NCBI GenBank assembly: GCA_949293315.1
Contig: CASFCH010000037.1
Span: 1 to 38,738 of the forward strand
DNA from: an uncultured Oscillospiraceae bacterium
GTDB taxonomy: Bacteria; Bacillota; Clostridia; Oscillospirales; Acutalibacteraceae
Direction of reading: 5' to 3'
Length of the DNA: 38,738 nt
Shown here piece by piece: positions 32,799 to 38,738 of the stretch. How positions within the stretch are numbered: the first letter of the stretch is position 1; every line of letters begins with the position of its first letter. Under the pieces are notes generated by a model, which saw only the letters and a list, made by a program, of their open reading frames with translations, was not told the DNA's origin and did no database searches. Position numbers and translations under genes: made by a program.

Positions 32799-34463
32799 AT
32801 GGGTACAAACCGTACGCCGGAGAACCGCGGCGATGAGATCAAGGGCGGCGGGAATCCGTTTGTCGATTACGATTTTTACCTGCACCCCGAGCGGAGCAAC
32901 CAAATGCCCCCCAAAAAAAAGGAAAAAAGCGGCGCATCTGTGCCCCGGCGGCCCAGCCAGCGCCCCGTACAGAGCGCATCCAAAACGGCGCACAAAAAAT
33001 CACCGTCATCCGGCGGAAAGCGGACTTCCGCCGTACGCCCCCCCCGCTCCGGCGGCGGGAAGCGCCCCGCGCCGGACAAGCCCTGGTACATCCGCGCCAG
33101 GGAGGCCATTGTCCGTTTTTATTCCACACGCCGCCCGTTGAAGGTGACGCTGACCGTCGTGATCGCCCTGATCCTGATTGCGGCTATCGTGATCCTCTCC
33201 TTTACCTATGGCATTCTGGGCAAAATGAATACCGGCGGGGACGACGACGAATCCCGTAACGCCGTGTTTGAAAATGAGTCCAACTTTGCCACAATGACCG
33301 ATCCGACCTCGCAGAGCTTCCGCGCCATGCTCAAGGAGTGGGCCACCACGGGGGAGAAGATGCACAGCAAGAATGTGGTCAACATCCTGCTCATGGGCAT
33401 GGACGGATCCAATGAAAACGTCAATTCCGCCGCGCATTCGGACGCAATGATCCTGGCCTCCATCAATAAAAAGACACAGACGATCACCCTGGCCTCCGTG
33501 TACCGCGACTGCCTGACCTATGCCAATATCAACGGGCGGGACCGTTACCTGAAGCTGACGGAGGTCTCCATTTTCGACACCCTCGGCGCCACCGTGGAGA
33601 CCATTGAGAATGACTTCAAGATTGAAATTGACGACTATGTGGCCGTCAACTTCAACACCTTTCCCAAGGTGATCGACGCCGTAGGCGGCGTGCAGATCGA
33701 GATCACGGACGCCGAATACCGCTGGCTGCTCAGCCGTGAAGGGGTCGATGTGGGCGGCTCCGGGCTGCGCACGCTTGATGGGCAGCAGGCGCTCGCCTAC
33801 AGCCGCATCCGCTATCTGGACAGCGACATCGCCCGCACGAACCGGCAGCGCAACGTGCTCACCTCTCTGCTCAACGCCAGCAGGAACGCCTCCATGAGCC
33901 AGATCACCAGTATGCTCGACGTGCTGCTGCCGAATGTGGCCACCAGCATGAGCCGCACCGGGATCCTCTCCCTGGCGACGCAGGCGCTGACCGGCCAGTG
34001 GTACAATTACCAGATCAAATCCGTGGATATTCCATCCGAGGAGGCACGCTATGGGCAAAACGGCGTGGATACGAGCGTTTCCTCGAATGTATGGGTGTGG
34101 CTGGTGGACTATCCGCTCGCCGCGCAGGAGATGCAGCTCGCCCTCTACGGAGATACCAATATTGAACTGACGGAGGGCCGCGTTACGGCGATCGACCTGT
34201 ATCTCGGCCGCTCCGGAAGCGGGTCCTCGGGCGGCGGATCCGGCGGGGACAGTGACGACGGCGGCGAAGAGCCGAGCCGGACCTATCAGGAGGAGTCGAC
34301 TACGCTGGAGCCGGTATCCGAAGAGCCTGCCACCGAACCCGAGACGGAGAGTGAGCCCGATACCGCACCGGAGGAGCCCGGCGAGGAGGAAAGTGAGGAT
34401 CAGACCCGGCCGCCGGCCAGTGAGCCCGATGCTCCCGGCGAGGATGTCTCCGGTGAGGGATGA
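32799..34463 (+). CDS. LytR-CpsA-Psr (LCP) family protein with long basic head and acidic tail
   Basis: The 554-residue protein has a long, basic, Pro/Ser-rich cytoplasmic head (about 1-105) and one transmembrane helix (about 115-140). The LCP domain (about 195-430) has NILLMGMDGS, SDAMILASIN, the arginine in LASVYRDCLT and KLTEV. It ends with AYSRIRYLDSDIARTNRQRN, given by its parts YSRIRYLDSD and RTNRQRN. A tail of about 95 residues, rich in Glu, Pro, Ser and Thr, follows. It probably joins a wall polymer to peptidoglycan, like the first LCP protein, but differs in head and tail. ATG 32799 has AGGTG 7 nt upstream. It has its own promoter and terminator. Confidence 0.93.
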   Translation: MGTNRTPENRGDEIKGGGNPFVDYDFYLHPERSNQMPPKKKEKSGASVPRRPSQRPVQSASKTAHKKSPSSGGKRTSAVRPPRSGGGKRPAPDKPWYIRAREAIVRFYSTRRPLKVTLTVVIALILIAAIVILSFTYGILGKMNTGGDDDESRNAVFENESNFATMTDPTSQSFRAMLKEWATTGEKMHSKNVVNILLMGMDGSNENVNSAAHSDAMILASINKKTQTITLASVYRDCLTYANINGRDRYLKLTEVSIFDTLGATVETIENDFKIEIDDYVAVNFNTFPKVIDAVGGVQIEITDAEYRWLLSREGVDVGGSGLRTLDGQQALAYSRIRYLDSDIARTNRQRNVLTSLLNASRNASMSQITSMLDVLLPNVATSMSRTGILSLATQALTGQWYNYQIKSVDIPSEEARYGQNGVDTSVSSNVWVWLVDYPLAAQEMQLALYGDTNIELTEGRVTAIDLYLGRSGSGSSGGGSGGDSDDGGEEPSRTYQEESTTLEPVSEEPATEPETESEPDTAPEEPGEEESEDQTRPPASEPDAPGEDVSGEG

Positions 34464-34517
34464 TTGCGCATGCCATTGTTAATGATTCGATTTCAGTTTC
34501 TATAGAACAGACGGAAG

Positions 34518-34556
34518 GCCCCGGACATTCACTGCTGAATGTCCGGGGCTGTTTTT
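34518..34556 (+). terminator. Terminator of the second LCP gene
   Basis: GCCCCGGACATTCA and its complement pair perfectly over 14 bp around a 4-nt loop, then TGTTTTTG. It also sits just past the convergent acetyltransferase stop. Confidence 0.88.
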
Positions 34557-34566
34557 GCTGTATGAC

Positions 34567-35175
34567 TTAATAATCCTGCACGTCAAATTCGCGATCTTTA
34601 AAATAGAACCGGCGGTCCTCCTCCGTGATTGTTCGGATCACCCGGCAGGGATTCCCGGCGGCGATGACATTGTCGGGGATATCCTTTGTCACCACGCTGC
34701 CTGCGCCGATGACCACATTGTTCCCGATCGTCACACCCGGGAGGATTACGCTGTTCCCGCCGATCCAGACATTGTCGCCGATCGTGACCGGGATGCCGTA
34801 CTCATACCCGGAGTTGCGGCTGTCCGGATGCACGGGGTGCCCTGCCGTATAGACGGAGACATTCGGCGCGAACATCACATGATTCCCGATCGTCACCTTG
34901 GCCACATCGAGGATGACCGTGTTGAAATTGGCGAAAAAATGATCGCCCACCTCTGTATTTTTTCCATAGTCAAAGTGGATCGGCGGCTCCACACCGATAT
35001 TTTTACCTGTCTTCCCGAAGATTTCGCGGAGCAGCGTTTCCGCTTCCTGCGCGTCATCCGGGGAGAGCGTATTAAACCGGTGCACCTTCCGGCGGCACGC
35101 CAGGCGCTCCTCGGGCAGTCCGTCCAGCCAGGCCTTATACGGCAGACCTGCCAGCATGCGTTCCTTTTGATTCAA
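34567..35175 (-). CDS. Maltose/galactoside O-acetyltransferase (hexapeptide repeat)
   Basis: The 202-residue protein matches the Maa/LacA family, which moves acetyl from acetyl-CoA to a sugar hydroxyl in the cytoplasm. The N-terminal Mac domain starts NQKERMLAGLPYKAW. The left-handed helix shows DYGKNTEVGDHFFANFNTVI (key NTEVGDHFFANFN) and the catalytic histidine in SVYTAGHPVHP. It continues through NVWIGGNSVILPGVTIG and ends with AAGNPCRVIR. The start is TTG 35175, because GGGAGG lies upstream and the frame then opens exactly at the family N-terminus. It lies 28 nt after the ImmA-like gene on the same strand and could share its transcript. Confidence 0.9.
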   Translation of the reverse strand: MNQKERMLAGLPYKAWLDGLPEERLACRRKVHRFNTLSPDDAQEAETLLREIFGKTGKNIGVEPPIHFDYGKNTEVGDHFFANFNTVILDVAKVTIGNHVMFAPNVSVYTAGHPVHPDSRNSGYEYGIPVTIGDNVWIGGNSVILPGVTIGNNVVIGAGSVVTKDIPDNVIAAGNPCRVIRTITEEDRRFYFKDREFDVQDY

Positions 35176-35203
35176 TATCTTTACCTCCCTTTTCCGGATG
35201 GGT

Positions 35204-35629
35204 TCATAATTCCAGACCGCGTGCGGAATAGTATTCCAGCGCCTTGCGGACCAATTTCTCCGGCACATTGAAATATTCCGCCAGCTCCCAGACGGTATCC
35301 GTCCCGGTGTGTACGGCCTCCCGAAGCTCCTGCCACGGGATCAGGGTGCGCACGGCCCAGCGGGCCGCCTTCTCCTCATGGCGCTCCACCAGATCGGCGG
35401 GGCTGTCCACCCGGTGGGTGGCGCCGGTCATGATATGCCCCATCTCATGCGCGAGCACATCGTTTTCCAGCGCGGAATCCTCCAGATACGCCGGATTCAG
35501 AAACACGGCGTACCGCCCGTGTTCCCCGATCGTCACCGCGGGGGCGGGCACGGCGCCCGCGTGATAGACGGATATTCCCTTTTGGTAGAGCAGATCGTAC
35601 ATCTCCTCCGTCGTTTTCATAGCCGTCAC
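35204..35629 (-). CDS. ImmA/IrrE family metallopeptidase
   Basis: The 141-residue protein has the zinc-protease signature HEMGH in VLAHEMGHIMTG near residue 61, and a downstream acidic helix with EEKAARWA where the third ligand is usual. In ICEBs1 and phages, ImmA cleaves the paired XRE repressor ImmR when DNA damage or quorum signals appear. The gene overlaps the preceding XRE gene by 4 nt (GTGA), the classic pair arrangement. GTG 35629 is the coupled start; ATG 35620 is an alternative with GGAAAG upstream. It may be the anti-repressor for the XRE protein, but no integrative element is visible inside the window. Confidence 0.88.
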   Translation of the reverse strand: MTAMKTTEEMYDLLYQKGISVYHAGAVPAPAVTIGEHGRYAVFLNPAYLEDSALENDVLAHEMGHIMTGATHRVDSPADLVERHEEKAARWAVRTLIPWQELREAVHTGTDTVWELAEYFNVPEKLVRKALEYYSARGLEL

Positions 35630-35982
35630 TTTCCGTTCTTCTTTTCCTCCCGCGCCTGCTCCTGTGCGAAAAAACGCGCCAGATCGAGCAGGCGCTTTTT
35701 GTTTTCGTCATTTAAGCCGCGCGATTCATCATACATCGCGTACGTAAAATCATCAAAGGTGATCCCCTCCCCGTGCGCCTGCGGGTTTGGGGGTTCCACA
35801 TCCGCCAGATAGTCGATCGTAACGCCGAAGTATTGGGCGATTTTCCGCAGGTTTTCCACACCCGGCACAGACTTGCCGTTTTTCCAGTCGCTCAGTGTGC
35901 TCTGTGCCACGCCCGTCTCCTTATGCACCCGGTAAGGGGTGATTCCGTGCTCTTTCAGCAGGCGTGCAAAGTTCTGATACAT
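35626..35982 (-). CDS. XRE family transcriptional repressor
   Basis: The 118-residue protein has an N-terminal Cro/CI helix-turn-helix (about 5-60), with VHKETGVAQSTLSDWKNGK as helix-turn-helix and VENLRKIAQYFGVTIDYL after it. The C-terminal part is charged (RLLDLARFFAQEQAREEKKN) and may be the dimer or ImmA-contact region. ATG 35982 has GGAGGG 7 nt upstream. It is paired with the ImmA gene by a 4-nt overlap. The divergent region upstream contains an operator-like palindrome within a consensus promoter, so it probably represses that promoter. Confidence 0.9.
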   Translation of the reverse strand: MYQNFARLLKEHGITPYRVHKETGVAQSTLSDWKNGKSVPGVENLRKIAQYFGVTIDYLADVEPPNPQAHGEGITFDDFTYAMYDESRGLNDENKKRLLDLARFFAQEQAREEKKNGK

Positions 35983-36028
35983 ACCCGTTCCCTCCATTTT
36001 CCGGGGCGTACGAATTTCGAATTGCCAC

Positions 36029-36057
36029 TTGACATACTACGCATTTTGTAGTATTGT
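36029..36057 (+). promoter_or_regulatory. Divergent promoter with embedded operator-like palindrome
   Basis: TTGACA (36029-36034) and TATTGT (36052-36057) are 17 bp apart. ATACTAC and GTAGTAT (36034-36054) form a perfect 7-bp inverted repeat around 7 nt, filling the spacer and touching both boxes. The XRE protein encoded just to the left is the obvious candidate binder. Between 36058 and 36322 I see no gene, only further inverted repeats. Confidence 0.65.
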
Positions 36058-36222
36058 AAAAATATAGCAACGCAATTCGTTGTAACCCCAGAAACACTTC
36101 AGATTTCAGAAGTATTGTATCACACCCGGCGCGCAAATGCAACCCCGTGCGCAGGTTTGATGCCAATTATCCGATCGTCGCGTCCGTTCCGGCGGGCGTG
36201 ATTTTTTCACCCAAACCCGCCA

Positions 36223-36261
36223 GTGTATGAAAATCTAATTTTGCGCGTTTCTATCATACAC
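36223..36261. repeat. Perfect inverted repeat with 23-nt spacer
   Basis: GTGTATGA (36223-36230) and TCATACAC (36254-36261) are exact reverse complements, separated by an AT-richer 23 nt. It could be a two-site operator (centres about three helical turns apart) or an RNA stem in the leader of the gene at 36323. Confidence 0.5.
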
Positions 36262-36322
36262 CGGATCGGCGCTGCTGTCTACCGAATTCATCTAAAACCG
36301 GACATAAAAGGGAGGTTTTACC

Positions 36323-36772
36323 GTGAAAATTTTATCGTCATCAGAACTGTGCGCGCTTCGTCTGTGCGGCGCCGGCAAATCGCCGGCCCGTGAACCCGGC
36401 GTCCCTGCCGAAAAATGTGATCTCTGCGGGCTGGAATTCTGCCGGGACAGGCTGCGGCGGATGGGGAACCTGCTGCTCTGCCCCGCGTGCGTGGAGGCGT
36501 ACTGCGACGCCTGTTATCCGCTCTTTTCAGCCGATTTTATCGAGGAAAACGGGCGCAGCTTTTACACCGGATGGTTTGAAGGACTTTCCGCGGAAGAGCA
36601 GCTTGACTGCCTGCGCGCCGGCTACCGCCAAAAATACCGCGCTCTGCCCCGGTCCGGCCGGGCCCGGATGCGTGCGCACCGGCGGGAATTCTGTTCCTCC
36701 CGTGTCAATGAGGACTGGCCCGCCTATGTATCGCGCCGGCTGAACGATGCATATCATAAGATGTTGAACTAA
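36323..36772 (+). CDS. Hypothetical protein with zinc-finger-like cysteine clusters (149 aa)
   Basis: GTG 36323 follows GGGAGG 7 nt upstream. Cysteine pairs at CDLCGLEFC and LLLCPACVEAYCDACY (about residues 33-65) look like a treble-clef or double zinc ribbon. The C-terminal part is basic, with RSGRARMRAHRREFCSSR. I do not recognise a family. The gene lies between the XRE divergent promoter and the lysis cassette, and the endolysin gene begins about 20 nt after its stop. It may therefore be the first gene of that transcript and could be a nucleic-acid-binding regulator. That role is only a guess. Confidence 0.65.
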   Translation: MKILSSSELCALRLCGAGKSPAREPGVPAEKCDLCGLEFCRDRLRRMGNLLLCPACVEAYCDACYPLFSADFIEENGRSFYTGWFEGLSAEEQLDCLRAGYRQKYRALPRSGRARMRAHRREFCSSRVNEDWPAYVSRRLNDAYHKMLN

Positions 36773-36792
36773 AACGATTGTGGAGGAGAAGG

Positions 36793-37917
36793 ATGCGTAT
36801 GGAAAGACAGGGCATAGATATTTCGTACGCCCAGACAAGCGTGGACTGGGCAAAGGTAAAGGCGGCGGGCGTGGAATTTGCCATGGTCCGAGCGGGCTAC
36901 GGGCGGGAGCTCAGCCAGAAGGACAGCATGTTCGAAAGCCACTACGCGGGCGCGAAAAGCGTGGGGATCCCCGTCGGGACGTACTGGTATTCCTACGCCA
37001 AGGATGTGGACGGGGCCAAAGAGGAGGCCGCCGCATGTCTGGAGACGATCAGGGGCAAATCCTTTGAATACCCCGTGGCGTTTGACATCGAAGATCCCTC
37101 CCAGCGCGACCTCGGAAAAGATGTGATCACGGATATCGCCGTGGCATTTTTGGAGGAGATCGAAAAGGCCGGGTACTTTGCGACGCTCTACTCGAGCCTG
37201 GACTGGCTGCGCAACCGCCTGGACTATGACCGGATCAGGCGGTTTGATCTCTGGCTGGCGCAGTGGCGCAGCGCGGGCGCCACGTATGAAAATCCCATTG
37301 GCCTGTGGCAGTACACATCCAGCGGGAGTGTGGATGGGATCGCCGGCCGGGTGGACCGGGATATCGCCTACAAGGACTATACGGCCATCATCCGGGAGGC
37401 GGGTCTCAACGGCCTGGGCGGAGGTGTGCCAGAAGTCCCGCAGGAGCCAGACTATCCGGAGCCGACGCGCCTGATCGCGAACTACACCACGGGCGACGAT
37501 GTCAAGTGGGTGCAGGAGAAGCTGCAGGGGCTCGGGTATTCGCTGGGCAGCTACGGCATCGACGGCAAGTACGGCAACACCTGTGAGGCATCCGTCAAGC
37601 AGCTGCAGCGGGACTACGGCCTGAGTGTGGACGGCATCGTGGGCTCCGACACGCGCAAGGCGCTCAAGGGAGAGATCGCAAAGGCGGTCAACCCGTACCG
37701 CAAGCCGACGCAGAACATCTATCTGGGCGACTGGGGAGACGGCATCCGCTGGGTACAGTACGAGCTCAAGCGCCGGGGATATGACATCGGCAGCACGGGG
37801 ATCGACGGCCAGTACGGCGCGAGCACCAGGGCGGCGGTGGCGCGCTTCCAGCGGACATCCGGGCTGGCCGTGGACGGCATCGTCGGCCCGAAGACGAGGG
37901 AGGCGCTGGCATCGTAG
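36793..37917 (+). CDS. GH25 lysozyme (endolysin) with two peptidoglycan-binding domains
   Basis: The enzyme hydrolyses the beta-1,4 bond between N-acetylmuramic acid and N-acetylglucosamine. The GH25 barrel (about 1-205) shows GIDISYAQTSVDWAKVK with the first catalytic-site aspartate, and FDIEDPS with the D-x-E pair. It has LWQYTSSGSVDGIAG near the end. Two PG_binding_1 domains follow (about 225-290 and 308-374), with GDDVKWVQEKLQGLGY and GDGIRWVQYELKRRGY as their starts. No signal peptide is present, which fits holin-dependent release as in phages. ATG 36793 has GGAGG 5 nt upstream; ATG 36799 is an alternative. The next two genes complete a lysis cassette. Confidence 0.93.
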   Translation: MRMERQGIDISYAQTSVDWAKVKAAGVEFAMVRAGYGRELSQKDSMFESHYAGAKSVGIPVGTYWYSYAKDVDGAKEEAAACLETIRGKSFEYPVAFDIEDPSQRDLGKDVITDIAVAFLEEIEKAGYFATLYSSLDWLRNRLDYDRIRRFDLWLAQWRSAGATYENPIGLWQYTSSGSVDGIAGRVDRDIAYKDYTAIIREAGLNGLGGGVPEVPQEPDYPEPTRLIANYTTGDDVKWVQEKLQGLGYSLGSYGIDGKYGNTCEASVKQLQRDYGLSVDGIVGSDTRKALKGEIAKAVNPYRKPTQNIYLGDWGDGIRWVQYELKRRGYDIGSTGIDGQYGASTRAAVARFQRTSGLAVDGIVGPKTREALAS

Positions 37918-37919
37918 GA

Positions 37920-38144
37920 ATGGGAACGGACGTCATTGTGGCGCTGCTGTCGATGATCGGCACGCTGGTGGGGACGCTGGGCGGAATCCTGGCGTCCAAC
38001 CGGCTGACCAATCACCGGCTGGAGCAGCTGGAAAAGAGAGTCAACAGGCATAATCAGGTCGTCGAGCGGACGTACCGGCTGGAGGAACAGATGAAGTCGG
38101 CCAACCACCGGATCGCCGATCTGGAGGAATGGCATAAGCCTTGA
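37920..38144 (+). CDS. Small membrane protein with coiled coil (XhlA/BhlA-like)
   Basis: The 74-residue protein has an N-terminal transmembrane helix (about 4-25) and a predicted coiled coil (about 30-68, HRLEQLEKRVNRHNQVVE as its start). Such proteins lie beside holins in Gram-positive phages, where they help membrane attack. The start ATG is 2 nt after the endolysin stop with only a weak TAGGA ahead, so translational coupling is likely. The holin gene follows after 14 nt. Confidence 0.75.
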   Translation: MGTDVIVALLSMIGTLVGTLGGILASNRLTNHRLEQLEKRVNRHNQVVERTYRLEEQMKSANHRIADLEEWHKP

Positions 38145-38158
38145 AAGGGGGTGTTTGC

Positions 38159-38425
38159 ATGAAAATCAACTGGAAGGCAAGGCTCAGGAGCGGCCCGTTC
38201 TGGATGGGCGTGATCTCCGCCGTGGTGGCGGCGGTGTTCACCATTATTCCCATGTGCGGGGTAGAGCTGAGCGTCACCGCAGAGCAGGTCATGCACGCGG
38301 TCACGCTGGTCCTGATGATCCCGACTGCGCTGGGCGTCATCAGTGATCCGACCACCAAGGGGATGGGGGACAGCCAAATGGCGCTCACGTATGACAAGCC
38401 GCGCTGCGACGGCCAGGAAAAATAA
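38159..38425 (+). CDS. Phage holin, phi LC3 family
   Basis: The 88-residue protein begins KINWKARLRSGPFWMGVIS, with key block RLRSGPFWMG, the phi LC3 holin hallmark. Two transmembrane helices (about 15-33 and 44-62) and TALGVISDPTTKGMGDS, another family block, follow. It would form membrane lesions that let the signal-less endolysin reach the wall. GAAAGGGGG lies 7 nt before ATG 38159. A hairpin and a U-tailed terminator follow. In most phages the holin precedes the endolysin; here it is last. Confidence 0.93.
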   Translation: MKINWKARLRSGPFWMGVISAVVAAVFTIIPMCGVELSVTAEQVMHAVTLVLMIPTALGVISDPTTKGMGDSQMALTYDKPRCDGQEK

Positions 38426-38473
38426 GAGCCCCAAAAACTGAGGAGGGGGACAATCCCCCGAGCGGCTGTATGG

Positions 38474-38512
38474 AAAAGGTCCGGTTTTTCAATGCGAAAA
38501 TCCGGGCCTTTT
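38474..38512 (+). terminator. Terminator of the lysis cassette
   Basis: AAAAGGTCCGG and CCGGGCCTTTT pair with one U-G pair and an inner TTTTC/GAAAA extension, ending in a T-run. A smaller GGGGGA/TCCCCC hairpin at 38445-38459 precedes it. Confidence 0.75.
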
Positions 38513-38738
38513 CTTTGGGGATAAGAGTACGGCGTTTTGCGGATGCGTATCCCCCCCGTCTCAAGGGCGGAAGACGATCCCGTGCCGCCGCGACTTGAAA
38601 AAAGTAAAAGCCAGCGCCGTTTAAGCGCGGTGAGATAAGAAAACAAGCAAAAACCCTTATATCATCGCGTTTTAAGGACAGCGGGCAAACAGGTTACAAG
38701 TGAATAACCAAGCAAAAGGGACGTTATCGAGAGATAGC
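38513..38738. other. Right-end region without a supported gene
   Basis: This stretch lacks a clear gene. It becomes more AT-rich from about 38630. A GTG at 38700 opens a frame reading NNQAKGTLSRDS to the window edge, but no convincing ribosome-binding site precedes it and 13 codons are too few to judge. Confidence 0.3.

Noticed and set aside
38700-38738. Start of a recombinase or other phage gene at the right edge
   Set aside because: Only 13 codons are visible, there is no good ribosome-binding site, and no motif can be judged.

Overview
The window is a GC-rich (roughly 60%) chromosomal segment that looks like a Gram-positive anaerobe of the class Clostridia. The signs are purine-rich Shine-Dalgarno sites before nearly every gene, many consensus sigma-A promoters (often with an extended TGn before the -10), frequent TTG and GTG starts, and U-tailed hairpin terminators. 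The gene content agrees: DegV, YitT, LCP proteins, DUF2812, a PdaA-like deacetylase and a VanRS-like two-component system. I cannot name the genus from the sequence alone. There are no insertion sequences or CRISPR arrays. Most of the window is ordinary chromosome, and the last 3 kb carries phage-type genes.

Layout. 1-4.8 kb: end of a polysaccharide deacetylase, a small glycine/alanine-rich protein, trmL-degV, guaB, and a cyclase-family hydrolase. 4.9-13.1 kb: a phosphoglycosyl transferase, a GH2-fold protein that appears to have lost its catalytic residues, then a run of an acyltransferase-like membrane protein, an Rrf2 regulator, mnmA, and a secreted phosphoesterase fused to a PQQ-type propeller. 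13.4 kb: a lone 5S rRNA gene with its own promoter and terminator. 13.6-16.7 kb: a methionine ABC importer operon (metQ-metN-metI, minus strand). 17-24 kb: serine hydrolase and lysoplasmalogenase, GNAT, a small membrane protein behind LexA-like boxes, an LCP protein, a NeuD/PglD-NahK fusion, and tRNA-Thr. 24-34.5 kb: ldh, birA, yitT, a UspA-like protein, a histidine kinase and response regulator, hemW, a DUF2812 protein and a second LCP protein. 34.5-38.7 kb: an acetyltransferase, an XRE/ImmA pair, a zinc-finger-like protein, and a lysis cassette (GH25 endolysin, XhlA-like protein, holin).

The strongest finding is the methionine operon. Its substrate-binding lipoprotein is circularly permuted. 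The half that is C-terminal in ordinary MetQ comes first, directly after the lipobox, and the half that is N-terminal in ordinary MetQ comes last. The protein keeps normal overall length. Ahead of the gene lies a perfect-consensus promoter, a 41-codon leader ORF with seven Met codons in thirteen, and a strong intrinsic terminator whose arms can pair instead with the end of the leader ORF. This is the layout of ribosome-mediated transcription attenuation responding to methionine or charged tRNA-Met. That is unexpected in a Clostridia-like organism, where S-box and T-box RNAs usually do this job. A second small ORF with an ideal ribosome-binding site follows the terminator.

Surface-glycan functions recur: the phosphoglycosyl transferase, two LCP proteins, the sugar acetyltransferase-kinase fusion, the deacetylase and the GH2-fold protein. 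They are not one operon, but they fit a Gram-positive wall. The right-hand phage-type genes have no structural genes beside them inside the window.
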